Source: JAHDDW01 sp964648795
GTDB lineage: Bacteria > Actinomycetota > Acidimicrobiia > Acidimicrobiales > SZUA-35
NCBI GenBank assembly: GCA_964648795.1
Contig: CAZYMB010000008.1
Coordinates: 23,622 to 87,621, forward strand
Length of the DNA stretch: 64,000 nt
Direction of reading: 5' to 3'
A model generated the notes under the pieces. That model saw nothing but the letters and a program-made list of their open reading frames with translations, was not told the origin of the DNA and made no database searches. Each line of letters opens with the position of its first letter. The first letter of the stretch is position 1. This document shows positions 33,354-42,767 of the stretch, one piece after another. The translations under genes were made by a program, and so were the position numbers.

Positions 33354-34703
33354 TTAGCCCTGTTCTGGGGCTTCTTCGGCTCCTGGAGTCGCCTCTGTCG
33401 GAGCTGCTTCTTCAGCAGGAGCCTCAGCATCAGCGCCTTGCGCTGGCTTGGCTTCGCCGTCTTCGAAGTACTCTGCCCAAGCCTTTTCGGTCTCAGGATC
33501 AACCTCTGTTGGGCCAATGTAGTTACCGTCAGCATCGAACGATTCTGTACCGAAGTGCTGCTGGTACTCTTGGGCGACTACACCACCTTCAGCAGCTTGC
33601 TTAATTGACAAGCTGATTCGACGTGCCTTTAGGTCGATCTCGATGATCTTGACCCAAAGCTCTTCACCTGGAGTCACGACCTGTTCTGGCATTTCAACGT
33701 GGTGTGCACTCATCTCAGAAATGTGCACAAGACCTTCGATGCCGTCGCCAACCTGGACGAAACCACCGAATGGAACGAGCTTAGTAACTCGACCATAGAC
33801 AAGTTCTCCAACTTCGTGAGAAGTTGCAAACTCTTGCCATGGATCTTGCTGTGTTGCTTTGAGGCTCAAGCTGATTCGTTCACGGTCATAGTCAATTTCT
33901 AGAACCTGAACTGTGACTTCGTCTCCTACTGAGACGACGTTGTTCGGATGATCGACATGCTTCCAAGAAAGCTCAGAAACGTGGATTAGACCGTCCATGC
34001 CACCGAGGTCTACGAAGGCACCGAAGTTAACAACAGAAGAAATGACACCAGATTTAACTTCGCCTGGAGCCAAGTTGGTTAGGAAGTCTTCTCTTTGTTC
34101 TTTCTGGTTCTCTTCAAGGAATGCTCTACGTGAAAGAACAACATTGTTGCGCTTCTTGTCTAGCTCGATGATCTTACAGTCAACGTTTTGTCCCATGTAT
34201 GGGTCAAGGTCACGTACTCGACGTAGTTCAACTAGTGACGCTGGCAGGAATCCACGCAAACCAATGTCTACGATTACTCCACCCTTAACGACCTCAATTA
34301 CAGGGCCAGAAACAACGCCTTCACTGTCTTTGATAGCCTCGATTTCACCCCAAGCTTTTTCGTACTGAGCTTTGTTGCGGCTGAGGATTAGGCGACCGTC
34401 AGAGTCTTCTTTGGTTACTACTACTGCTTCAATTTCTTCGCCGACTGAAGTTATCTCTGATGGATCTAGGTCGTGACGTATAGAAAGCTCTTTAGAAGGA
34501 ACAACACCTTCTGATTTGTATCCGATATCTACAAGTACTTCGTCTCTATCTACTCGAACTACTTTTCCAGTTACCAACTGGCCATCATCTATTGACACCA
34601 TTGATGCTGTGTAGGCGTCTTCTAACGACCCCTCAAGGTCGTTGTCGGTTATTTGTCGCAGCGTGTGACCCCCAGCTGCCGGGTCTAGTTTTGTATCGGA
34701 CAC
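33354..34703 (-). CDS. rpsA: 30S ribosomal protein S1
   Basis: The 449-residue protein has four S1 RNA-binding domains: GQLVTGKVVRVDRDEVLVDI, GPVIEVVKGGVIVDIGLRGFLPASL, GEVKSGVISSVVNFGAFVDLGGMDGLIHVSELSW and GELVYGRVTKLVPFGGFVQVGDGIEGLVHISEM (each listed in part). A disordered Ala/Glu/Pro-rich acidic tail follows. Four domains plus an acidic tail is the actinobacterial S1 form, shorter than the six-domain E. coli protein. S1 unwinds and recruits mRNA to the small subunit. It lies between polA and the Tad operon on the same strand; in M. tuberculosis rpsA directly precedes coaE. Confidence 0.97.
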   Translation of the reverse strand: MSDTKLDPAAGGHTLRQITDNDLEGSLEDAYTASMVSIDDGQLVTGKVVRVDRDEVLVDIGYKSEGVVPSKELSIRHDLDPSEITSVGEEIEAVVVTKEDSDGRLILSRNKAQYEKAWGEIEAIKDSEGVVSGPVIEVVKGGVIVDIGLRGFLPASLVELRRVRDLDPYMGQNVDCKIIELDKKRNNVVLSRRAFLEENQKEQREDFLTNLAPGEVKSGVISSVVNFGAFVDLGGMDGLIHVSELSWKHVDHPNNVVSVGDEVTVQVLEIDYDRERISLSLKATQQDPWQEFATSHEVGELVYGRVTKLVPFGGFVQVGDGIEGLVHISEMSAHHVEMPEQVVTPGEELWVKIIEIDLKARRISLSIKQAAEGGVVAQEYQQHFGTESFDADGNYIGPTEVDPETEKAWAEYFEDGEAKPAQGADAEAPAEEAAPTEATPGAEEAPEQG

Positions 34704-34806
34704 GAAATAATTACTTTCAAAAGCGCGCTCGAGTACTTCTCAAGCAACGCTTCAGGCTACAGCAAGCCTTACAGAAAGCAATCTTCAAGCTATATTTTGA
34801 TGATTG

Positions 34807-37425
34807 TTAACCTTTGGCGTCTGCCCAGGTTCTACCAACTGACAAGTTGACTTCTAGGGGCACTTTAAGCTCGAATGCTGCTTGCATTTCTGCTTCGACG
34901 AGCTTCTTGGTTTCTTCTACTTCGTCTTTTGGCGTGTCGACGATCACTTCGTCGTGCACTTGAAGCACTGTTCTAGCCTTTAAACCGGCTTCTATCAAGG
35001 CTTGGTCAACTCTTATGATGGCCACCTTGAATATGTCGGCAGCTAGACCCTGTATCCCAGCGTTCATAGCTTGACGTTCAGCAGCTGCTCGCACTGAATA
35101 GTTAGGTGAATGCAATTCTGGGATTGAACGACGTCGGCCAAACAATGTGACCGTATAGCCACGATCCTTGGCTTCTTCTACCGAGGCATCCATGTACGCC
35201 TGTACTGCTGGGAACCCTTCAAAGTATGAGTCTAAGATTTGTTGCGCTTCACCGGTCGGAACATTGAGTCGCTGGCCTAGTCCGTAGGCTTCCATGCCAT
35301 AGGCCAAACCGTAGGAAACCATCTTTGCGTACTCGCGTTGTTCAGCTGTGACGTCGTCTGGTTCGACCTCATAGATTTTTGCTGCAGTTGCCCGGTGCAC
35401 ATCGGTGCCAGAGCGGAATGCTTCAACTAGACCAGGGTCGTCTGATAGATGCGCAATGCAGCGCAGTTCAATCTGGTTGTAGTCGGCAACAACAAGTTCT
35501 GACTTCGTAGATCCTGTAAACACTGTTCTAAATTGTTTACCAAGCGAGGAGCGAACTGGAATATTGTGAAGGTTAGGGTTTTCGCTACTTAGGCGTCCGG
35601 TCCTAGCAACAGTCTGTCTAAACGTTGCGTGTATTCGACCATCGTCAGACACCGAGTCAATTAGGGGTTGCCCATAGGTCGAGCGAAGCTTCTCAACTTC
35701 TCGATAGTCAAGAATGGTTTCAACTATTGGGTGGTCCCCCATTAGTTTCTCTAGCGTCGCTTGATTGGTCGAGTAACCGGTTTTGGTCTTCTTCTGTGGA
35801 GTCAGACCAAGCTCGTCAAACAAGACACGCTGTAGCTCTTTAGTTGAGTTGACATTAAATTCTTCTCCAGCATGCTTGTGGATTTCTGCGCGCAGGTCTT
35901 CTACCCTCGACATCATTTCGGCAGCCAGGCCTTCTAGCGCCTTAACATCTACCGCTATCCCGATTCGTTCCATCCGAGCTAGCGAAAGCGCTAACGGTGT
36001 TTCCACATTCTCGAGTAGTTCTGTTAGATCTTGTTGGGCAAGCTTTTCTTTCAGCGCCTCGCCGAGAACGATTAGAGCCGCTACTACTTCATCGGCACTG
36101 TCTGGTTCTTCAGAGTCCATGTCGAGTGACAGCTGACCGCTGTCAGCTGCTGCGCCAGCGATCGCTATGTCTGTGTGTCGTTGGCAAAGATCTGCAACTG
36201 GGTATTCGCTAGTTGCGGAAGGATCTATTAAGTAGCCAGCTAGCGAGACATCAAATGCGTTTTCCATGTCAAGGTTCATTTCGATTAGTTCATGCCACAA
36301 TCTCTTATATCCGTGGACTGCCACAGTGAGCCGTTCGAGTTGAGGACCTAGCTTGACTATGTCATCACCTTTGGACACTGGCGCAGAGTGAACGGTGGTT
36401 CCAACCGCTACTTTCAGAGAATTGTCCACTAATCCAAGCCCAACCATCTCGCCATTATCTAGCTCTTTGAGGGTCTTAATAAGTTTGGGGATCGTTGTCT
36501 TTACAGATTCAACTTCGAGTGTCTCAGCTTCTGCAATATCTACCTCAACACCGAACGCCGCCATAAGTCGTGGGTAAACAGCGTTAAATTCGAGGCGAGA
36601 GCACAACTCTTGGACAGATTCTGCATCGATAGCTTCTCGCTCGAACATTTCATCGACACTGAGACCTAGTTCTACATCTCTAATGAGGTCCATGATCTCT
36701 AGGTTCATGCGGACGTCATCTTCTGCTGCTTGCAAGTTCTCTTTCAGTTTCGGGGTGTGATCATCCATTGCCGCATAGATGCCGTCGATGCCACCGTATT
36801 TGTTGACTAGCTTTGCTGCTGTCTTTTCACCAACGCCAGCAACACCAGGCAAGTTGTCTGACTTGTCGCCACGCAACGCTGCGTACTTTACGTAGTCTGC
36901 TGGCGTAACGCCAGTGCGTTCTTTGATGCCTGCTTCGTCATAGAGTGCGTAGTCGCTGACGCCACGCTTGTTGTAAACAACCTTGATGCCCGGGTCTTCA
37001 ACCAACTGGTACGAGTCACGGTCTCCAGTTACTACTAGGACTTCATCGCCATTTGCTGCAGCCTGTGTTGCGGCAGTTGCAAGAATGTCGTCTGCCTCTA
37101 CACCCACTTTGTCGATCTGAACAACATTAAGCGCTTCCAACACTTCTTTCACAAGCGGGAACTGGCTCAGTAAAGCATCCGGGGTTTCTTTCCGCCCAGC
37201 CTTGTATGTATCGAGTCGCTTATGACGAAAGGTTGGTTCTTTCCTATCCCAAGCAACAACAATTCCGTCAGGGTTATGGTCGTTGACTAAGAAGATCAAC
37301 ATGTTAGTAAACCCAAGGACAGCGTTAGTTACCTGACCCGTTGAAGTCGCTAGCTCAGGAGGCAGAGCGTGAAAGGCTCTATAAGTAAGAGAGTTACCAT
37401 CGATCAACATTAAACGGCGAGACAT
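34807..37425 (-). CDS. polA: DNA polymerase I
   Basis: The 872-residue protein has an N-terminal 5'-3' flap exonuclease (LMLIDGNSLTYRAFHALP, GVEADDILA, TGDRDSYQLV, GDKSDNLPGVAGVGEKTA), a degenerate 3'-5' exonuclease-like middle, and a family A polymerase domain. Polymerase motifs include LSSENPNLHNIPVR, VVADYNQIELRCIAHLS (motif A), RRSIPELHS, the O-helix region AKMVSYGLAYGMEAYGL, and VLQVHDEVIVD (motif C). The DxE pair and YxxxD of an active proofreading exonuclease are not visible in the middle domain, as in mycobacterial and Thermus enzymes. It acts in Okazaki fragment maturation and excision repair gap filling. Near pdtaR and rpsA, as in M. tuberculosis. Confidence 0.97.
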   Translation of the reverse strand: MSRRLMLIDGNSLTYRAFHALPPELATSTGQVTNAVLGFTNMLIFLVNDHNPDGIVVAWDRKEPTFRHKRLDTYKAGRKETPDALLSQFPLVKEVLEALNVVQIDKVGVEADDILATAATQAAANGDEVLVVTGDRDSYQLVEDPGIKVVYNKRGVSDYALYDEAGIKERTGVTPADYVKYAALRGDKSDNLPGVAGVGEKTAAKLVNKYGGIDGIYAAMDDHTPKLKENLQAAEDDVRMNLEIMDLIRDVELGLSVDEMFEREAIDAESVQELCSRLEFNAVYPRLMAAFGVEVDIAEAETLEVESVKTTIPKLIKTLKELDNGEMVGLGLVDNSLKVAVGTTVHSAPVSKGDDIVKLGPQLERLTVAVHGYKRLWHELIEMNLDMENAFDVSLAGYLIDPSATSEYPVADLCQRHTDIAIAGAAADSGQLSLDMDSEEPDSADEVVAALIVLGEALKEKLAQQDLTELLENVETPLALSLARMERIGIAVDVKALEGLAAEMMSRVEDLRAEIHKHAGEEFNVNSTKELQRVLFDELGLTPQKKTKTGYSTNQATLEKLMGDHPIVETILDYREVEKLRSTYGQPLIDSVSDDGRIHATFRQTVARTGRLSSENPNLHNIPVRSSLGKQFRTVFTGSTKSELVVADYNQIELRCIAHLSDDPGLVEAFRSGTDVHRATAAKIYEVEPDDVTAEQREYAKMVSYGLAYGMEAYGLGQRLNVPTGEAQQILDSYFEGFPAVQAYMDASVEEAKDRGYTVTLFGRRRSIPELHSPNYSVRAAAERQAMNAGIQGLAADIFKVAIIRVDQALIEAGLKARTVLQVHDEVIVDTPKDEVEETKKLVEAEMQAAFELKVPLEVNLSVGRTWADAKG

Positions 37426-37567
37426 GGCCCCAAACTAGCAGCGCAGAGTTAAATAGCGAATGGATTAGCGATGTCTTGGGTTGTGCTTTTTCGTTACGTT
37501 TGCGCCAGATTTGTATAGCGGAACTGCTTGTACAATGAACTAAGGCGAACTCACAGCGGAGCGGGCA

Positions 37568-38341
37568 ATGAAACAAACAGAACTAACACAACAAGCGTTA
37601 GACGATTTACCAAAAAGCAAATTCTGGGGAACCACATGGGGGTTCCTCGCCATAGCTACTCTCAGTGTGGCTGCCGCAGCTGCTCTAAGTTTTTTACCCA
37701 GAACGACTCTTATTTCTGAAACAACTTCTTCAGCAGGCTCGATAGTAAATGTTGTTGCATTCACTCTCTTGCTATACCGAGACCGGCTACAACTGGGGTT
37801 CGACCGTTTGCGCCCATTTGGTCAGTCAATTCTAGAAAATCTAAGCAAAGTAAACGTCCGACCATACTCAGCCTTCAAAATCACACCATACCACCCATTT
37901 AGATCTACAACCTTAATATTAGGCAACATGGCCAACAACATCGACGCATACCGTGCCATCCAAGAAGCCTTCGAGACCAACCGAGCAACCTGGGCCTTTC
38001 GCGTTCAAGACGGCAACATCAACTCAAAACCTATGCCAGCCAAAGAGTGGCTAAAGGTAGCCACCCAAATCACGGACGCAGCAGCCAAAGCGCAGCCAGA
38101 ACCAACCCCGCAAGACGCTCCCCTAACCGGCGCCGACCGAGAAGACCCAGAAGCCAAGTTCCAATGGGAAACTCAACAAGACATTGCAGCGGCTGAGATT
38201 CAGGATGCCGCACTCGACCAATCACCGGTGATTCCGAGGCCCAACCCAACCGAATCAAACGCTGCCAATGTATTAGGTAACTCACAACCGCCAACACACG
38301 GCAAAGAGAATAAACCCGACGGACCTGGCCAGGGCCTCTAA
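37568..38341 (+). CDS. Hypothetical membrane protein with a Pro/Ala/Glu-rich tail
   Basis: The 257-residue protein has two hydrophobic segments near the N-terminus (GFLAIATLSVAAAAALSFL and AGSIVNVVAFTLLLY). A polar middle region follows (RPFGQSILENLSKVNVRP, LILGNMANNIDAYRAIQEAFETN), then a low-complexity Pro/Glu/Ala tail ending KPDGPGQGL. GGAGCGGG precedes the ATG. No family is recognised. It is divergent from polA and followed 65 bases later by an exported protein gene, with which it may be cotranscribed. Function unknown. Confidence 0.6.
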   Translation: MKQTELTQQALDDLPKSKFWGTTWGFLAIATLSVAAAAALSFLPRTTLISETTSSAGSIVNVVAFTLLLYRDRLQLGFDRLRPFGQSILENLSKVNVRPYSAFKITPYHPFRSTTLILGNMANNIDAYRAIQEAFETNRATWAFRVQDGNINSKPMPAKEWLKVATQITDAAAKAQPEPTPQDAPLTGADREDPEAKFQWETQQDIAAAEIQDAALDQSPVIPRPNPTESNAANVLGNSQPPTHGKENKPDGPGQGL

Positions 38342-38406
38342 AACCACACCTCACAAGTGGTTTACTCAAGCGGAATACATTTCGCACCGTTACCCGTCTA
38401 ACGAAT

Positions 38407-38928
38407 ATGAAACGGATCCTTGCCCTCTTAACAGTCGCTGCACTACTAATAGTTGGCGGCTACTTTGGTCTCAATGCTTTCAACGGTTTCACTTCTGCCA
38501 GAGCATGCGACACCCTCACCACAGAACAAGCAGAACCACTATCAGATGGGCAGCTTGCCAATTTGCATGATAAATGCAATCCGACTCCCAGCAGCCAAGC
38601 CGGCGGTCACGACGAATGCTTCCCCAGCGCCCCAGACGTACTGCCAATCGCAACTAGCAAGCAGATCACTCTTTATACGATCACCCAAGACGGCCAAACC
38701 CAGACTTGGACTCCTGAAGAGTTAGATGTATGGCGAGCCGAGTTTGATCCCGACCTTTACTTCAATAGCCCCGATTCAATCCAGGCCGATGAATACCCTT
38801 ACCCAGAAGTGATTAGAAGAGTAAGAGTCTTCTCCGGGGAAGAGTTGATTGCTGACGAAGTGCTAAAAGCCACAGCTAGCTCATGTGGATTCTTCCGGGA
38901 CAGCGACCTTCCGCTTGTGATTGAGTAG
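38407..38928 (+). CDS. Hypothetical exported or membrane-anchored protein
   Basis: The 173-residue protein begins with a signal-anchor (MKRILALLTVAALLIVGGYF). The mature part has five cysteines (ACDTLT, DKCNPT, DECFPS, SSCGFF and nearby), suggesting disulfides outside the cytoplasm. The region QTWTPEELDVWRAEFDPDLYF and the end SCGFFRDSDLPLVIE look like a small folded domain. No family recognised. The start ATG is 65 bases after the preceding stop. Confidence 0.6.
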   Translation: MKRILALLTVAALLIVGGYFGLNAFNGFTSARACDTLTTEQAEPLSDGQLANLHDKCNPTPSSQAGGHDECFPSAPDVLPIATSKQITLYTITQDGQTQTWTPEELDVWRAEFDPDLYFNSPDSIQADEYPYPEVIRRVRVFSGEELIADEVLKATASSCGFFRDSDLPLVIE

Positions 38929-38988
38929 GCAAAAGCTAACCTTTTGCAGCAAACGACGTGAGGGCCGCTTATAATCAGATTCCTTCAG

Positions 38989-39504
38989 ATGGCGGACACA
39001 GACAACGAGCAACCAGGCAGCAACACTTCTCACCCTCATCCGCAGGCTGCACCAAAAGCCCCAAGTAGCGAACTTTTGAGATCAGCATGGGCTGTGCAAC
39101 GGAAATCAGGAATCGACTGTTCTTACTACATGAAGGCCGAAGCCGATGAGCGAGATCAACACCTCGCAACACATCTCGCCAACGTGAACAGTGATCAACC
39201 CAAGCTAGCTTCACTCACTACCCTGATCATCTTCCTACTCATTGAGCTCGCTGGCCCAGACCTTAAACGGACGCAGAAAGCAGGCAGAGAGCTAATTCAG
39301 GCCCTTCAGGTGAACCAACACTCCTTGACTTTCATACAATCACGCTGGCTTACAGCTACAGAACTGCTGTTCGAAGAAGTGATGACGAATTCGGGAACTG
39401 ATTTGTCGGCGTACCACGCTGTTTTTGAAAGGAGCAGCTTTGCGAGGGATGCAAGCTTGAAAACCCTCTTGCAACAGAGGCCCAATCCCGCACGTCATCT
39501 GTAA
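38989..39504 (+). CDS. Hypothetical protein, possible distant member of the fab-locus unknown family
   Basis: The 171-residue soluble protein has a polar N-terminus (Asn/Gln/Pro/His-rich) followed by a helical domain. Its central part, LTTLIIFLLIELAGPDLKRT...ELIQALQVNQHSLTFIQSRW, can be laid by eye on the C-terminal halves of two unknown proteins inside the fatty acid locus near 48.2 and 51.7 kb (pattern: long hydrophobic helix, EL, acidic gap, LI..L, F..Q). The similarity is weak and needs a profile test. No catalytic motif is recognised. Confidence 0.5.
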   Translation: MADTDNEQPGSNTSHPHPQAAPKAPSSELLRSAWAVQRKSGIDCSYYMKAEADERDQHLATHLANVNSDQPKLASLTTLIIFLLIELAGPDLKRTQKAGRELIQALQVNQHSLTFIQSRWLTATELLFEEVMTNSGTDLSAYHAVFERSSFARDASLKTLLQQRPNPARHL

Positions 39505-39641
39505 CACTTTCGTAACCGAATCTAGAGCTATCTAGGATGGTTGATTGTAGTTAAGATCCGTTGAGAACAACTGCCAAAACTTTCTTCATTTGCACCCTCT
39601 AATCAGGGCGAAATGTCAGACCCGTGTGGGATTATGGTCAC

Positions 39642-40928
39642 ATGAAGCAAGGCGACTTGTGTCCAACCCGACTTGGGCACGCAATACGCAAACTCAAAGA
39701 CACAGTTGCTGCTGTACCTGTCGAGCATCTTAGTGCTGCCCAAGCGAAGCAACTTGTCGGCCTCAGCTCAGAAGCTGTTACTGCGTTAACTGCCCTCCGA
39801 TCTCGCAGCGCACTACAGGTTGCCCGTGCTCAGTCGGCGACCTTAGACGCCGGCAGCGTTAGGCGAGTCATCCAAAACTCATTTGATAGCAGCAGTCTCA
39901 GCCAGCGAGAGGTAAAGCACGAAACAGCTAAGGCGCAAACTCTTGAAGCACTTCCCAAGTTGGAGAAGAACCTAAGTGCCATACCATCATCAAACTTTGA
40001 TGTAGTGACCAAGCACGTCGGACGGCTCAAGCCAGACCAGCTCGAGTCACTGAACGAAAATCTAATCGTTCGCAAAGCTAAGGACCTCGGCCCCGATCAA
40101 TTTGAACGAGTACTCGCCAACCACGTTCGAGAATCGACTACTGAACTACTCGACAACCACAACGCAATGCGTGCAGCATCCAAGGTGAAACACTGGCTGG
40201 ACCGCACAACAGGCATGGGCCACATTCACGCAGAGCTAGACCCCGAACGCTACGAAATTGTCGCCAATCGCATCGATCGAACAGTGACTTCGCTGGCAAA
40301 CGCCAATAAGGCAGCTAGTGGCAGTTCAAGCAACGCCACCAAAGATTCGAACCTTGCCGCTGAAGCATTCTGCAGTTTGGTTGGTGTCGGGTCTGGCACG
40401 CGAACCAAGTCTGCAGCGACAAATAGGACAGCACGACCTGCGCCACTTGCAGATCTAATTATTCTGGTCGACCACAAGACTCTGAAGAACGGTCGCCATA
40501 GAAGAACTATCGCAGAAACTGAATCAGGTACAACATTGCCGGACGAGACCATTTCCCGTTTGGCATGCGATGCAACAATTCGCAAGGTCGAAGTAAATTC
40601 TGCTGGCTTTGCCCTAAACGTAGGTCGCAAATCAAGAACAGCAACAGACGCACAATGGGCGGCAACTAAGGCAATGCACTCAAGCTGCGCATGGCACGGT
40701 TGCGGAACCAAAATTCAACACTGCCAACTACACCACATCCAATACTGGCGCAATGGCGGCAAACCCAACATGAATAACTTGGTGCCGCTGTGCAGCCATC
40801 ACCATCATAAAGTTCACGAAGGCGGCTGGTCACTCAAACTCAAACCCGATCGAAGCTTGATTCATATTAAGCCAGACAAAACCGTCTGGAAACAAACCAA
40901 ACCACCTAACCGATTAGATAGTGGTTAA
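39642..40928 (+). CDS. DUF222/HNH endonuclease domain protein (13E12 repeat-like)
   Basis: The protein (about 428 residues) has a long N-terminal helical DUF222-type region with KVKHWLDRTTGMGHIHAELD and LDPERYEIVANRIDRTV. At the C-terminus is an HNH nuclease motif: CAWHGCGTKIQHCQLHHIQYW, then NGGKPNMNNLVPLCSHHHHKVHEGGW. The two Cys, the HH pair, the Asn and the final HH are the zinc/metal and catalytic residues of HNH enzymes. Such proteins are abundant in actinobacteria, including the mycobacterial 13E12 repeat family, and are often multicopy. A GTG six codons upstream is an alternative start. No intein, intron or phage gene is adjacent. Confidence 0.85.
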   Translation: MKQGDLCPTRLGHAIRKLKDTVAAVPVEHLSAAQAKQLVGLSSEAVTALTALRSRSALQVARAQSATLDAGSVRRVIQNSFDSSSLSQREVKHETAKAQTLEALPKLEKNLSAIPSSNFDVVTKHVGRLKPDQLESLNENLIVRKAKDLGPDQFERVLANHVRESTTELLDNHNAMRAASKVKHWLDRTTGMGHIHAELDPERYEIVANRIDRTVTSLANANKAASGSSSNATKDSNLAAEAFCSLVGVGSGTRTKSAATNRTARPAPLADLIILVDHKTLKNGRHRRTIAETESGTTLPDETISRLACDATIRKVEVNSAGFALNVGRKSRTATDAQWAATKAMHSSCAWHGCGTKIQHCQLHHIQYWRNGGKPNMNNLVPLCSHHHHKVHEGGWSLKLKPDRSLIHIKPDKTVWKQTKPPNRLDSG

Positions 40929-41064
40929 ACGCTAATCCTACTTCTACTGCAGAGCTATCTATGATCATCAGCCGTTGCGGTTCCATCCGAATTCTCAGTG
41001 GACTAAAGCTATATGAAACGTGCAGGCTTGCCGAAGCCCTCTCAGGGTTCCCGAGTCCTTCGAG

Positions 41065-41661
41065 CTAGCTGCGGACTTGACGATCTGGAGTTAGCTCACC
41101 AGAGATTATCTGGTTAGCTACGTCAGTCATTGTGCCACGAGTTCTCATGGCTGTTTGTTGAATGAAACGGTATGCGTCTTGTTCTGCCATTGCGTATCCG
41201 TCGATTAGCTTGCCTTTGGCACGGTCGATTACTTTGCGAGACTCTAGCTTCTCGGTCAGGACTTTGACTTCAGTGGCTAGTTCTTTACGCTCAGCTGCTC
41301 TTGCTTTTGCCATTTCGATTGCTGGCACTAAATCGTTCTCGTTATATGGCTTCACCAAGTATGCGCAAGTCCCGACTTTGCAGGCTTGCTCGACCATATC
41401 TACTTGAGAGAATGCAGTCAACATCACAACTGCTGCACCAGTGGCTTCAACAATTTCGGCTGCTGCGGTTAAACCATCCTTGTTTGGCATCTTAATATCT
41501 AACAGCGCAACATCTGGTTTGTGTTGTTTAGCAAGAGCTACAGCTTCTACCCCATCGGAGGCTTCGCCAACTACCTCATAGCCTAGTGCAGTCAAAGACT
41601 CGACCAAGTCCAGCCTTACGAGCGCTTCGTCTTCCGCTACCAATACTCGCTTATCCGCCAT
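41065..41661 (-). CDS. pdtaR: ANTAR-domain response regulator PdtaR
   Basis: The 198-residue protein has a receiver domain with acidic pocket AEDE and phospho-acceptor Asp55 (DVALLDIKMPNKDG). A short coiled coil (ERKELATEVKVLTEKLESRK) and an ANTAR RNA-binding domain follow (VIDRAKGKLIDGYAMAEQDAYRFIQQTAM). ANTAR proteins bind paired hexaloop hairpins in nascent RNA and prevent termination. The M. tuberculosis counterpart, PdtaR (Rv1626), lies near polA (Rv1629) as here, which supports the name. The cognate PdtaS kinase is not in the window. Confidence 0.92.
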   Translation of the reverse strand: MADKRVLVAEDEALVRLDLVESLTALGYEVVGEASDGVEAVALAKQHKPDVALLDIKMPNKDGLTAAAEIVEATGAAVVMLTAFSQVDMVEQACKVGTCAYLVKPYNENDLVPAIEMAKARAAERKELATEVKVLTEKLESRKVIDRAKGKLIDGYAMAEQDAYRFIQQTAMRTRGTMTDVANQIISGELTPDRQVRS

Positions 41662-41694
41662 AAGAGTCTTAAGTGTACCGGCGTATAGGGAAAT

Positions 41695-41976
41695 TTACCC
41701 GAGTGAGTCCAGCAGGGCGTCTGACATGCGGTTTAAATGCGCCAACTTTTCAATGAGCTTGTCACGGCTTTTCTGCATCACATCAAGCGTTCGCTTGGCC
41801 TGCGAATGCTCTTTAGAAGTAATCGGAGTCTCAGCAACCATGGCCTTTAAACGTGCTTGATCTTCTACATCAGCGAAATGCAATATCTGCTCGTCCAAAA
41901 CCTGGAGCTCTTGTTCGATCTCGCGCATTTCAGAAGACACGTTATTGAGCTTCTTCTTAATTGCACGATCTGACAT
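41695..41976 (-). CDS. Small coiled-coil hypothetical protein
   Basis: The protein (93 residues from MSDRAIKKK) is almost entirely alpha-helical. Heptad-like runs (KKLNNVSSEMREIEQELQVLD and SRDKLIEKLAHLNRMSDALL) flank a short turn with EDQARLKAMVAETP. No membrane span or motif is recognised. The second ATG was chosen because the first lies two codons upstream with poorer spacing. It is 33 bases upstream of pdtaR on the same strand, so the two are probably cotranscribed; a function connected to PdtaR is possible but not shown. Confidence 0.65.
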   Translation of the reverse strand: MSDRAIKKKLNNVSSEMREIEQELQVLDEQILHFADVEDQARLKAMVAETPITSKEHSQAKRTLDVMQKSRDKLIEKLAHLNRMSDALLDSLG

Positions 41977-42032
41977 AACCACATGTTAGTTCACATTCTT
42001 AGCGCAATAACCTGTTTGAAAATGCAAGCACT

Positions 42033-42530
42033 CTAAGTGCAAACATCAGGGAGGTCAAGCAGTTCAGCCATTCTGGCTGCGGTTTCACTAGGCGTAAGCT
42101 CGCCGTTATCAATCGAATGACAGTCGCTAAGTTTAGAAACTCCCTCTTCGTAATGAACTGCGACTCGATCTCGTTCCCATTCGGACAACTCCCTATCGCC
42201 ACGGTCAGTCATAGCAATCTCAATTGGCGGTGCCAAAGTAAGAACGTAGATTTCTGGGTCTAGAAGCTCAGAACGAAATCTTTCAACATCGGCTGGGCGC
42301 AACACCCATGAAACTACAAGATTTGAACCAGACCGATCTGGATCATTCAAGTATGAAACAAGGTGATCAATCAGCGCATTGATTTCTGAATCTTCAGTGG
42401 GATCAAAGTTAGGCGCTACCACATCTTTGAAGTCATCAACTTCTAAGTGCGTAAAGCCATACTCACTAGCGAATGCCGAGGCCGTCACAGATTTACCTGA
42501 GTTGAGGCTTCCAGACACGAATACAATCAC
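42033..42530 (-). CDS. P-loop kinase-like protein
   Basis: The protein contains a Walker A loop GSLNSGKSVTAS a few residues from the chosen GTG start. It continues with LEVDDFKDVVAPNFD, VSWVLRPADVERFR, VLTLAPPIEIAMTDRG and RELSEWERDRVAVHYEEGVSKL. The arrangement is that of small-molecule kinases (adenylylsulfate- or shikimate-kinase-like P-loop proteins) or a tRNA-ligase-type kinase; the substrate is not evident. In-frame codons extend upstream to an ATG, but the added residues look non-coding and the P-loop belongs near the N-terminus. It is transcribed toward the PdtaR gene. Confidence 0.65.
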   Translation of the reverse strand: MIVFVSGSLNSGKSVTASAFASEYGFTHLEVDDFKDVVAPNFDPTEDSEINALIDHLVSYLNDPDRSGSNLVVSWVLRPADVERFRSELLDPEIYVLTLAPPIEIAMTDRGDRELSEWERDRVAVHYEEGVSKLSDCHSIDNGELTPSETAARMAELLDLPDVCT

Positions 42531-42621
42531 CACCCAAGGATACAGTGCTTGCCGACGCACCCTTAGACAACTAGGCAAAGCCAGTTTTCGGACATCAATC
42601 ACCAATCGATATACCCCCGGA

Positions 42622-42726
42622 ATGAGCAATGATGACTTTAAACCGTCGAGGATTACCCCAAGAACATTCCGTTATATGCTTCTTACTGGCCTCGCAGTCG
42701 TCGTCGTACTAGCCATCACCTTCTAG
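42622..42726 (+). CDS. Possible 34-residue single-span membrane protein
   Basis: An ATG-initiated frame encodes MSNDDFKPSRITPRTFRY followed by MLLTGLAVVVVLAITF and a stop. A basic, polar N-terminus plus one strong membrane span is a typical small membrane protein layout. It sits between the divergent P-loop gene and the SGNH lipoprotein gene, in the direction of the latter. No strong Shine-Dalgarno sequence is seen. Confidence 0.4.
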   Translation: MSNDDFKPSRITPRTFRYMLLTGLAVVVVLAITF

Positions 42727-42767
42727 GCCAATTCAAGCTGCCATCGGAGCACACCGATATTTGGAAT

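Noticed and set aside
39642..40928. Homing endonuclease or phage HNH packaging enzyme
   Set aside because: The DUF222-type N-terminal region and lack of any intron, intein, terminase or phage gene nearby point to the common actinobacterial DUF222-HNH family.
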